From Amorphophallus konjac (lineage: Eukaryota; Streptophyta; Magnoliopsida; Alismatales; Araceae): DNA of 64,000 nt. Below, one piece after another: positions 54,628 through 64,000 of the stretch (within the stretch, counting starts at the first letter, position 1; each line of letters opens with the position of its first letter). The DNA lies in NCBI GenBank assembly GCA_022559845.1, contig CM040128.1:221821643-221885642 (forward strand). The letters are read 5' to 3'. The translations under genes and the position numbers were made by a program. Below the pieces are notes generated by a model. It was given only the letters and a program-made list of their open reading frames with translations, did not search any database and was not told the origin of the DNA.

Positions 54628-55951
54628 ATGAAGAAAGCCAAGACTTCCACTCCCAGGCTTTTCGGGATCAACGGCCATGTAAATAATAGAATTGCTATGA
54701 ACCAGGTACTTTAAAATTTGAGTTGCTTGTTTTTTCCTATTCTGCATTATTCCCTTCAACTCTCATCCTTCTTCTCCTCTGTGCTTTCTCTTTTCTTTTC
54801 TACAAGACTATCCAAATATTCCAGGGGCAAGGAGATTCACAAAGAATAAATGGCTTCCCCTCTTGCTTTCCAAGTTCAACTCTGACATGAGGGCCTTCCT
54901 ATCTAGATGGCATCTCCTAGGTTTGATCACCCATGCTAAACACTATGACCAAATTCACCTAGATTGGGCAGCTATAGGAGCTCTTGTGGAGATATGGCAC
55001 CCTTCTATCCACACCTTCCTTTTCTCTATCTTTGAAGCCACAATTTTATTAGAAGAATTAGAAATGATCTTAGGCTTAAAGAAGATGAAACAAGGGGATG
55101 AGGAGAAGATGTCCATCATGCCAAGACAAATTACCTCTCATGAACTACTATCAAGCTTGATTCCTAGCCCCAACTTAGTGAGCCAAATCAAAGCCACAAA
55201 AGGGATTAACCTCTTAAAGCTTGCCTCGTGGGTCTACAAAAGGGCCGACCAAGCTAAAGAGATGATGAAATAGAACGGGTGGCAAAGGCCTTCGTTGTAT
55301 GCTTGGCGGGAGCAATCTTGTTCCCCTCCATGGAAGATTTTCTAGAAGAGTCCCAATTGAGCGCTATAGCTAGCCTTTGGGAAGGAGAGAGAGCGGGACT
55401 GACGATATTAGCCTATCTATATAGTGGGCTCACCTCGGCGGCAATGGGGAGACCAATTTATGGATGCATGATCGTTCTCTCTAGTTGGGTAGATCTCCAT
55501 TTTAAATTTTACCCATGCGAGGAGGCCCAACAATCATCAAGGATATTCTCTAAAAGCCCTCTTTCCTATATGACCGGCTCATTGGGATTGAGCAATAAAG
55601 TGATGAACCGGATTCCTCAAATCAAGAAAAGAGTGGAATGGAGGGAGCACCTCAAGGTGATGCCTAAGAATCTCTTCACATGCGCCCCGGGACTACTCAA
55701 GGCTCAACAACGCCGCACACGATTCTCTCCCGGGACGGATCTTCGGCTAATAGGTGCTATAGAATTTGCACTATACAACTCTCATAGGTGCCTTCCTCAA
55801 CTCGGGCTTCCACGGTGACTATTCAAGGACTTATCTCATCTCCCTCCTATCAAGACAAGGGACATCGACAGCAATGAAGATGGAGAAGAAACCACCACAA
55901 TTCAAGCCTTATGGAAAATCAGCAAAGCTCATCAGCCTGTGGAAAACTTAG
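54628..55951 (+). pseudogene. Plant mobile domain (PMD, aminotransferase-like) gene remnant 1
   Basis: A possible short first exon (54628-54705, MKKAKTSTPRLFGING) ends at a GT donor. The main exon from about 54825 reads RRFTKNKWLPLLLSKFNSD, then WHPSIHTFLFSIFEATILLE, LEMILGLKK and SWVYKRA; this is the PMD pattern found in MAIN-like proteins and in many plant transposons. The frame ends at a TAG (55271) but homology continues one frame over from about 55264: AKAFVVCLAGAILFPSMEDF, YLYSGLTSAAMGRPIYGCMI, LSSW. A frameshift therefore disables it. The region after 55820 is not recognisable. PMD proteins act in gene silencing and genome stability; the function of this copy cannot be stated. Confidence 0.75.
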
Positions 55952-56109
55952 AAGAAGACAAAGATCAGTGGAAATCATATGTAATAGCTTTAAGAAGTTT
56001 AAGGCCCAAAACGGCTCATTAGATGTATTGTGATCTTTTCATCAATAAAATAATGATAATCTTCCATTAGAGCCAAATTATAATGTTTCTGATTAATTCC
56101 TCCAATAAT

Positions 56110-56580
56110 CAGCATTTCTGTTCTGAATAACGACTTAGAGAATGGCGTCAATTCCAAAAGTAACGCCTTCCAACACGTCGTCAATCATTAATCATTTTCT
56201 GAAATCAAAACATCAATTCCCATGATTGACGCCTTCTCCAAGTGGCGCTAATTGATTCACGTCCTAGGATAAGGCGTTAATTTGATTCAAATTCCAACAA
56301 TTAACCAGTTTAAATTCTAAAAGTAACGCCTTCAGATAAGCCACCTCTTATATAAATGACGCCTGCAACGAAGTCGTCAATTAAAAACTGTAATGATGAC
56401 TTCAATCACATCTATCAATTCTATTAAATGCGCCTGACGATGGTTACGGATTCCCACGCAAAGATAAAATGACGCCCCCATGCATGTCGTCAAATCTTGA
56501 AATAACGCCCAAGATGTATCCGTTAATTCAAAAAGAGACGCCTTTCCTTAGATCGTTAATTAATTTCGACCGTTTGATTT
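56110..56580. repeat. Palindromic motif cluster 4
   Basis: About ten arms, including AACGCCTTCCAACACGTCGT, GACGCCTGCAACGAAGTCGT and GACGCCCCCATGCATGTCGT, each followed by CAA or TAATT. Lies between the two PMD genes, upstream of the second gene's first ATG. Confidence 0.8.
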
Positions 56581-57174
56581 TTCTTTCCCTCCTTTCTTCT
56601 TCTTCCTTCGCCCTCTTTCCCTCTTTCCCTCTTCTGCAACCCTAACCGAGCCCCCTCTTTCTCTAACTCTCTCACTCTCACCCTCTATCTCTCTCACTCT
56701 CAAGCCATGGCCGGCGGTGGACTCAAACGCCAACGGGTCTCGGCCCCTGATGTGGTGGACTTGGAAGGCGAAGAAGCCGTGGAGGAACACTCCGTGGAGG
56801 AGCTTCCTCCGCGGCGGCCGAGGAAGCTCCGACGGCGGAGCACGGCGAGGAGAAAGAAGAAGTTGAAGAAGATGAAGAATAAGATGACGGTGAGGAAGAC
56901 GGAGAAGAGGAAGACGAGGGAGAAGAAGAGGAAGGAGGAGATGAAGAAGGAGAAGAACACGAAGAAGGAGGAGAAGAACCACCGGCCACGGTGATGGTCA
57001 TCCCTTACCCCGGCCAACCGCGGCGGCCACGGCAGCCACGTCCTCAACTCCGGGGAGGGCTAGTGGTGCCCAAGCGACGGAAGGTAAGCCTCAAACCCCA
57101 TTTCCTATTTTTTTTATATTTTTCTTCAATTTTATTTCCATTTTTCATCCTCTGTCAAAGCTGTCGGACGACAC

Positions 57175-57800
57175 AGAGAAAAGACGCCCCAAGGGGTGTC
57201 GTTAATTAAAACAACGACTCCTTGAGGGTCGTCAATTTCAAATATATATTTTTTTCAAAAAAAAGTCAATTCACAAATCACGCCCTGCAACATGTCGTTA
57301 TTTTAAAAATTATCATGCTTATCTTCATGCTGTTACTTTCCATGCTTTCTTTTATCTCAATTAGTTATTTTCAATATATGAGCCCCGGTTGATTTTTATT
57401 TCGCATGCTGTTTTATTTTAAAACTCTGGGAAAACAACGCCCCCCGTCGGGGCGTCAATTCAACAAACAACGACCAATGGTGTGGTCGTTAATTAAAAAA
57501 AATAGAATTTCTTTTTTGGGCGAAAAATTGCTCACTCTGAACAACGTCCCCTACAGGGGCGTTAATTAAACAACTGACGACCCAAGGATGGGCGTCAATT
57601 CAAAATTTCTTGGAATTTAGGAAATTAATTTCAAAAAAACGTCCCCCACAGGGGCGTCTTCTAGATAAACAACGACCCAGGCTGGGTCGTTAATTCAATG
57701 AACGCACAGTATCACCCGAAACCCATTTGGAAATAACGTCGCCCTCAGGGGCGTCTTCTAGATAAACAACGACCCAAGGCAGGTCGTTAATCATCCAAAC
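57175..57800. repeat. Ordered tandem array of paired GC palindromes (cluster 5, in intron 1)
   Basis: Four units of about 97-105 bases begin near 57434, 57540, 57636 and 57733. Each has one hairpin of type ACGTCCCC...GGGGCGT, then about 10 bases, then one of type AACGACCC...GGGTCGTT, followed by AATT or TCT. Two looser units precede them at 57180-57300. Confidence 0.88.
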
Positions 57801-58628
57801 AGCAAATATCACAGTTAATGAACTTGAATGAATTTTCACATGAAAACTTAAGCAAAAAATTCTTTTATATGCATGCAGGGGCTGATGAGGACACTGATTT
57901 CTTGGGTCCAGGTCCGGGCAGCGTACTACGGCCTCCCCGAGTTCCAGAGAGCCAGGGTAGATGCCATCGGGTTTGGGGCTTTCCTTAGTATTGAGCCAGT
58001 GAGACCCGACCTACCTTTGATCCAGGTTTGAGAGAGAGGTGGGATAGGTCGAGCCGGGCATTTCTGATGCCGTGGGGTCACATGGTCCCCAGCCTAGAGG
58101 ATGTGGCTAGGATTACCGGGTTGAGGGTTGATGGCGAGGCGGTGAGTGGGATCACCTTACCCGACTATAGCAAGCTTACCCAGAGACTGCTAGGGCTAGA
58201 GACCGTCTACGAGACACCTAGCGAGTGTAGGACCATCTACCGCACCGACCTTACCATGGCCATGGGTTTGGGTGATGCTAGACATAGATCTAGTGAGTCC
58301 CTACAGCAGTTCTCACAAAGGTTGATAGATGGGGCTAGGGCTGCCTACTGCCAGGACTCGGCTGACAGGGAGAGGGTAGACCGAGATCTGAGGAGGTTTT
58401 TGTTCTTGATGCTCGGGAGGCTGCTGCTTGGCACGAAAGGTGATGTCATCAACTGCTGATTCTTAGGGATTCTTGAGGACTTGGAGGGAGTCGGCCGATA
58501 CGCCTGGGGAGTAGCACTGCTGGCGCACTTGATAGCCGACCTGTCCACGGGGATAGGTCGTGAGACGACCGTCAGTGGCTTCTCACCATTTCTTCAGGTA
58601 TGCATTTTTTTTTGTTTTCTTGTTAGAA

Positions 58629-58649
58629 TGCATATGCATATGCATATGA
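58629..58649. repeat. GCATAT microsatellite
   Basis: Three to four copies of GCATAT in intron 2 of PMD gene 2. Confidence 0.85.
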
Positions 58650-60494
58650 ATGTTTTGCTAATGCGATGCATGAATGCAGGTTTGGAGCCATTTGTACATG
58701 CCGATGGGGCGCGCTGACCCACGGCCTGGAGATGAGGGGTCCTTCCCTCTAGCACGGCGCTGGCTACCAGTGGTGATTGGAGCCCCACTTTCCTACGAGT
58801 TACGAGTGCTACGACGAGAGTTCCGAGACTTCCCTGCCTCACTGGTACGCATGATTAATGTTATGCATTTTTTTAATTAATTAATTATGATGAGACGATG
58901 ATGGTGTGCATGTTTATGGATGCAGTTGCAGTGGAGACCCTACGAGGGTATGACCGACGAGGGCCAGCCATGGGTCGTAGCGGGCCGACCTCGCTTCGGA
59001 TATGAGCTTTGGGTTCATTGCTTGAGCGAGATTGAGCCGCTACGGCTTAGGCTGGTGATGAGGACCCTCGACCTACACCAGGAGTGGATCGAGGTAGGAG
59101 AGCCGCGTGGGATAGGCAAGAAGACGCGCGGTCGCACGAAGGCGATCGACTAGAGAGTGTGGTTCTCCGACCAGTACGCAGACTGGCAGCGTGGCGGGAC
59201 CCGAGTCACTTCCCGGGTAGCGGACAGCTCCGAGTACCTCCGACGTTACTGGGAGGTTTACGCCGGCCAACCCAGATGAGGGTCCTAGGGGTATGTATGA
59301 ATGTACTTATTTCTAAATTAAATGCAAATGCTTATGTATATCTATTATGTGACTAATATGTGGTGAATGCAGGATGCATGGGATATAGCAGCGATGGACA
59401 TGCAGACCCACCTCCATAGCTTGGAGGCCCAGTTGGCTGCCACCCGGGCAGACCTTGAGACCCTGGTGAGTGTTTAATTTATTCCCATATGCAAATGAAT
59501 TTTTTATTGATGATTAGCCACTGACAATCTCAATAAATACAGCGTGCCCAGCAGGGAGTAGCAGGGAGAGAGACGAGAGAGGCCTCTAGCTCGAGAGGGC
59601 CTAGTGTAGAGGCGACTGCACTAGTAGAGCAGCTAGCAGGAGCAGTGACACGGGCCGAGGCGGCAGAGCACGACCTCGCCACACGGGTATGCCTTTAAAC
59701 TGAAACTTAATTTCATTCAATTGTTTATATGATATGCTCATAAAAAGTTGTATTCACAGACCGAGGAGCTCCGGGCCGCTCTTACCTGCATCGAGGAGGG
59801 TCAGCAGGCAATGGCCACTCGGGTGAGTTTTATTTATTTCTAGTTGTATATTACCTATTTTCATGAATTATTGAAATGTGGAACTGATGAGTTGTTTGAA
59901 TGTTTGCAGTCCTCAGAGTTACAAGCGGCACATACCCGAGCTGCCCTGGCCGGGGCAGAGTTGGCGATCCGCGAGCAGCGAGTCACAGAGCTGGAGCGAG
60001 CCTTGAGGCGGCGAGAGGAGCTGCCTCAAGACGTAGCGGCGCTGCGAGTCGCCCTCGAGATGGAGCGGAGAGAGCGTGCTCGGGAGCGCGAGGAGCACCA
60101 GGCGGAGCGCACCCGGGACCACGAGCAGTACCAGGCGGAGCGTGTCCGGGACCGCAAGCAGTACCAGGCGGAGCGTGCCCGGGACCGTGAGGAGTGTTCA
60201 GCTTGTGATCAGGAGCTTACAGCCTTGAGGGCCCAGCTAGCCGTTACACAGGAGCAGCTACGAGCGACTGAGGAGCAGCTTCAGCGAGGCCGGGAGCGGG
60301 CGCAAGCTGCAGGGTACACCTATACCAGCTCTACTTTTGTGGCGGGTTCCTCTCTCCGGCAGAGGAGCGAGGCAGAGGAGCTGGCTCGAGCTCCAGCTAC
60401 TTCCCGGGGATCCATGCCCCCTCCACCAGCGCCTCGTCTGGAGGACGAGAGTGAGGCCGAGAGTAGGAGAGAGGAGAGTGGAGGCGAGAGCTGA

Positions 60495-61564
60495 GAGACT
60501 TTACTTGTACTCCTCCATCCTCACACCTGTACTCAGATAGTTATGATGTATATATATGAGATTAAAATTTTTTTACCTGAGCACTTGTGTAGTTGTGTAC
60601 TCGTGTCTTCTTTTCCTTCTCGCCTTTTACTTTTGCCCTGCACTTGTAGTTCACACTTGAACAAATAGGTTAATCCATCTGTTCGACTTGGCCACTTGCT
60701 CAATAAGCAAGGGATGTCTTAACTGTGACATTGATAACGGGTCAAGGGGCCAAGCCTTTAATCAATGAAGGCAAATGATAGATATAAAATGCACCATGCA
60801 AGCAAGTAAATGCTAAAAATAAAAGATGCCCATACAAGAATGCAACCAAGCAGAGGGCTTGAAATTCCACAGTCATTTTTTGTTATTATTTGTATGTATA
60901 CTTTTTTGTTGAATTTTTGTTTTGAAAGTTACACTTAATTTTGAAAAGGACACCTATTTGAAAAATTTTGTTTTGGAGGAGAGTATAGTATAGGGCTTTG
61001 AAACCTTAACCATCATAATCTAAAATTCATTAGACTTTCTCAAGAGACTTAACAAAAGAGTCAACGTGACTTATATTTAGGCTTTTACTCATATTCTCTT
61101 GCAGCCCATCCTTCTTAGTCGGTCTTCACCATTCTTCGAGTTCACAACCCACCATGGAGGGAGAAGGGAAGAATGATTAAGGAAGCTCACGAAAGGTTTT
61201 CAAGAACGGGGCACACTCCTCCCCTGCCCTAATGCCTGTTGGGATTCAGTCTTTGGCTTAGGGAAATTTTGTTGCTCTTTTTGCCCTTATTCATGCATGC
61301 TTACGACCAAGGTTTTCCTTGCGGGGACTTTGCCCTCTTAACATGCTTTCTTTTATCATAACTTCCTTTTCTTTTCTTTTTTTCGAAACAGATAAAGACC
61401 TAATTGTACTTGGGCTTTAAGCATTTGGTTCCCTTTCGGGCCCTGACTTCCACCTACTAGGGCGGCGGGCAGGCTTGGTTGGTAACCCCTAACTTGTATT
61501 CCCTCTCGTGAGCCAAAAGGAAGAGAATAAGTAAGGCTTTTACACTCTTAGTTTGGGTCAGACT
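60495..61564. other. Downstream flank of PMD gene 2, no gene recognised
   Basis: 3' UTR-like AT-rich sequence followed by unassigned DNA, with TTTTTTCGAAACAGATAAAG near 61378 and no domain in any frame. Ends at the Sirevirus-like LTR. Confidence 0.4.
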
Positions 61565-61859
61565 TGTTGTGCCCCTGTGATTTTGATGATGGCTGTGGTT
61601 TTGATGATTGGCTTTTGATGTGTGTTAATCACTGTGAGTCATCTTGCTGTGTGAGTCATCATGTTGATATTCAGTCACTTTCTGTTCATAATGCAGTCTT
61701 TTTCAAATGTTCAGTCAAGCATTGCATATTCTGATGTTCAGTCTGATTATCAAAGCATTGTATTGCTGTTCAGTTAGTTTAACAGATTTAAAGCATTGCA
61801 TGTTTTATGTTAGTCATTTTATCTGCTGCATAAAGCATGTTCAGTTATGCTGTCTGTTT

Positions 61860-63480
61860 GTGCAAGTCTACACATCCTATTTGGTCGCTCTCCAAGTCTA
61901 TACACTGCCAGCACACACGTACAAAATCTCTTCATGTGAAGTCTTCACATCGAATGTTCATGCAAAGTCTAGACATTCGATTAAGTTTGTACACTGGTCT
62001 TGGGATATGGATTCATAAAGTACATACACTCTTCGGTTGACTTCAACTGAAGTATGTACATCTGCATGCATTGCATCAAGTGTATACATTGGGTCATGCA
62101 TTCACTGTAGAGTCTACACATTGCTGGGTCTTATTCAATGTCTTCATGCATTTATCAAGTCTATACGCTGGATTGTCTTTCTTAGCGTCTTCATATTCGA
62201 AGTCCATACATTGGCTTCACATCTTCAAGTCTGTACATTGGCTTCGCATCTACAAGTTTGTACATTGGTTCAGATTTTTCAAGTCTATACACTGGCTTAT
62301 TCTTCAAGTATATACAGCATGTCTTCACGTTCTAAGTCTATACATCATTCCTCAAAGGCTAAGTGTATACATTGTCCATATTGCATTACATGCTTTATAT
62401 CAAAGTCTGTACAGCATGCCTTGTTGTTCACAGCCTTCAAATTCACATTGTATTGCGTCAACGCAGTGCATTGGCATGTAGTGAAGCGTCAACGCATTGC
62501 ATTGTGCATGCCCTGGCAATGTCTATACATCACCGTGGCTGCTCGAAGTGAAGCCAAGTCTATACACTCCTCACCTTTCCCTACGTTTGGCCAAGTCTAT
62601 ACACTCATACCTTTCCCTACATTTTCTGGCCAAGTCCACACATTGTTTACCTGGCGTTTGCTTCAAAGTCTAATCACTCGTTCTTAAGGCTTCAAGTCTA
62701 TACATTGGACCGTGGTTCGCCAAGTCTATACATTGCTGAGCTATTCGACAAGTCTGTACATTGGCGTCAATTCCTCAAGTCTATACATTGTTCAGCGTCT
62801 TGTCTCACTCGAAGTCTGTACAGTCTGGCAGCGTCTCATGCTGCGTCTTAGGCAAGTCTATACATTTCTCTATTGTACGAAGCAAAGTCTGTACATCCGA
62901 TCATCTCCCTCATCGTCTTGGCCATCGTTCTTTCAAAGTCTGTACAGCCCATGGTCTAGAGACCAAGTCTGTACATCGTCCTGTGCCTTCAAGCTTTCAA
63001 CGTCAAGTCTGTACATCGTACTATGCCTTGAGCTCGGAGCAAGTCTATACATCACTGTTGCATTCACGCAAGTCCATACATTGTTTGTTGGGCCAAGTCT
63101 ATACATTGTTCCATTGTGTGCTTGTCTAAGTCTATACATCGCCATTCTTTGCACGAGCTGAAAGTCCTTCAAGTCTGCACATTCTGCTGTTATCATATGA
63201 GCAAGTCTATACAGTGTTACGCAGAGCCTACACATTCGTTTGGCTTGGCTGAGTCTACACACTCGGTTTGGCTTTGCTGAGCATTCATCGTCAATGTACA
63301 CACTTCACCATATGCATACTACAGCATGTGCTACTAAGTCCATACACTACTTGTGTGCATCGTTCAGAAAGCAAGTCTGTACATTGGTTCTGTCATGCAC
63401 AGTAACGCTTAAGTCTATACATTACTATGGCTTGTTCTTTCAACGCTATTTAAGCAGCAACTCTGTACACCCTTCTAATA
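61860..63480 (+). repeat. AAGTCTATACATT motif array in the third LTR
   Basis: About 40 copies of AAGTCT(A/G)TACA followed by TT, TC or CT over 1.6 kb, spaced mostly 22-40 bases, with unrelated spacers. It has nearly twice as many copies as the LTRs at left. Confidence 0.9.
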
Positions 63481-63626
63481 TTATCTTCGACTGATTATCT
63501 GACAGGATTAATGGACGAGGTTATTAAGACTGGCACGTGATCCTAGAGGCTGAGATGTTGACACGTGGACCGAACCTTCTGGGCGGGAATCGTTGAGAGC
63601 TCACGCCCTAGCTGCCTGCTGCTGGT

Positions 63627-63634
63627 ATAAATAT
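63627..63634 (+). promoter_or_regulatory. TATA box of the third Sirevirus-like LTR
   Basis: GGTATAAATATGGAGC, followed by a purine-rich leader (63650-63900) matching the leader of the other two LTRs. Confidence 0.7.
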
Positions 63635-64000
63635 GGAGCTTCCTCCATCGGCTGAAAAAGGATCGATGAGCAGTGAGCCATCGAGAAAAGCAGAAGAGGA
63701 GTGAGTGCCTCCACGATACAGAGAGTGCAGAGAGGTCTTCGATCCAGTGAAGAAAAGAAAGAAAAGAAGAGAGCAGAGAAGAGAGTGAGAGTGAGAGCAG
63801 AAGAAGGAAAAGAGAGAGATAGTGCTTGTGAGAAGTGAGAAGAAAGAGAGAAGAAAGAGAAGCAGAAAGAAGAGGAAGAAAAGAAGAGGAGGAGAGAGTC
63901 TATTGAAGATCAGTTCAGTTTGTTCGTGGATCAAATCCAGAACGACTATGCTCATTGAGAGCTACATCTCTTGTGTTTCATTTCCAGCTTTTGTTGCTGT

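Larger units (their letters stand above)
56707..60494 (+). pseudogene. PMD gene 2 with C-terminal coiled coil, eight exons, disrupted
   Basis: Exons by GT-AG: 56707-57083, 57879-58597, 58680-58844, 58926-59290, 59373-59465, 59543-59686, 59760-59822 and 59910-60494. Exon 1 (MAGGGLKRQRVSAPDVVDLE) ends in a Lys- or Glu-rich low-complexity stretch depending on frame. Exons 2-4 carry the PMD: RERWDRSSRAFLMPWGHMVP, SLEDVARITGLRVDG, LEDLEGVGRYAWGVALLAHL, PLSYELRVLRREF, RPRFGYELWVH. Exons 5-8 form a coiled coil with tandem 11-residue QAERxRDxxQ units and a Ser/Glu-rich end. Breaks: a one-base shift near 58025, TGA at 58457-58459, TAG at 59151-59153 in place of an expected Trp, and further stops near 59276-59286. 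Donors GTATGC, GTACGC and GTGAGT are consistent. Probably a TE-associated PMD gene. Confidence 0.78.
61565..64000 (+). repeat. LTR of a second Sirevirus-like element, plus strand, cut by window edge
   Basis: Starts TGTTGTGCCCCTGTG, like the sense start of the LTR at 10400. It carries the same AAGTCTATACATT motif array (61860-63480), CACGTG and CACGTGG words (63533-63562), a TATA box (63627), the purine-rich leader, and the GTGGATCAAATCCA and GAGAGC words found in the 8215-17038 LTRs. There is no polypurine tract before it, so it is a 5' LTR or a solo LTR. The sequence is clearly more diverged than the two LTRs on the left are from each other. Confidence 0.85.

Noticed and set aside
59084..59356. 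Separate ORF of 90 residues within PMD gene 2
   Set aside because: A frame shadow of exon 4; the exon with the PMD wording is read in another frame up to a nonsense codon at 59151.
61860..63480. CRISPR-like pattern: short repeats with unique spacers
   Set aside because: Motifs are short and variable (10-13 bases), spacing is irregular, they lie in LTR U3 regions of a plant retrotransposon and no cas genes exist here.

Overview
This window is nuclear DNA of a flowering plant, made almost entirely of nested transposable elements. The signs of a plant are Ty1/copia and Ty3/gypsy LTR retrotransposons of plant lineages (Sirevirus-like, Tekay-type chromovirus, Tat with a second RNase H), initiator-Met-tRNA primer sites, a DRP3-type dynamin gene with spliceosomal introns and plant mobile domain (PMD) genes. 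I cannot name the species. I see no intact host gene, no rRNA or tRNA gene and no bacterial-style operon.

Layout. 1-2739: 5' part of a copia element on the minus strand. 2770-7853: an unidentified plant coding fragment (minus) split by a 4.7-kb hAT-like element (2988-7725) that carries six exons of a DRP3 gene. 8204-27143: a decayed Tekay chromovirus (element A, minus). Its 3' LTR is broken by three insertions: a Sirevirus-like gag-only element (8215-17038, TSD GGGAC), a short RNase H-only LINE-type retrocopy (17380-20723) that itself holds a solo LTR (17802-20395, TSD AAGGA), and a second RNase H-only retrocopy (22289-23005, TSD about 17 bp). 27144 to about 49567: a Tat-lineage gypsy element (plus), inserted in the gag of element A. 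Its 40-41-bp 3'UTR repeat array is interrupted by a young chromovirus derivative (element B, 40820-48495, TSD CTTTC). Element B has one open ORF joining part of gag to the integrase C-terminus and chromodomain, without RT, RNase H or an integrase core. About 49570-60500: a region rich in short GC palindromes with two decayed PMD genes (plus) and a second solo LTR (50531-52883, minus, TSD TCGTA). 61565-64000: 5' end of another Sirevirus-like LTR (plus), running off the window.

How the parts relate. Each element is bounded by its own target-site duplication, so the order of insertion can be read: element A, then the Tat element and the three insertions in A's LTR, then the solo LTR in the retrocopy and element B in the Tat array. 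Several elements look non-autonomous: the gag-only Sirevirus-like element, the gag-chromodomain element B, the RNase H-only retrocopies and the hAT. They presumably depend on enzymes of full-length relatives such as element A and the Tat element. The most unusual features are element B's ORF, the three primer-binding-site copies inside element B's LTRs, the palindrome arrays around the PMD genes and the dense AGTCTRTACA-type motif arrays in the Sirevirus-like LTRs. Assignments rest on reading motifs by eye; no database search was run.
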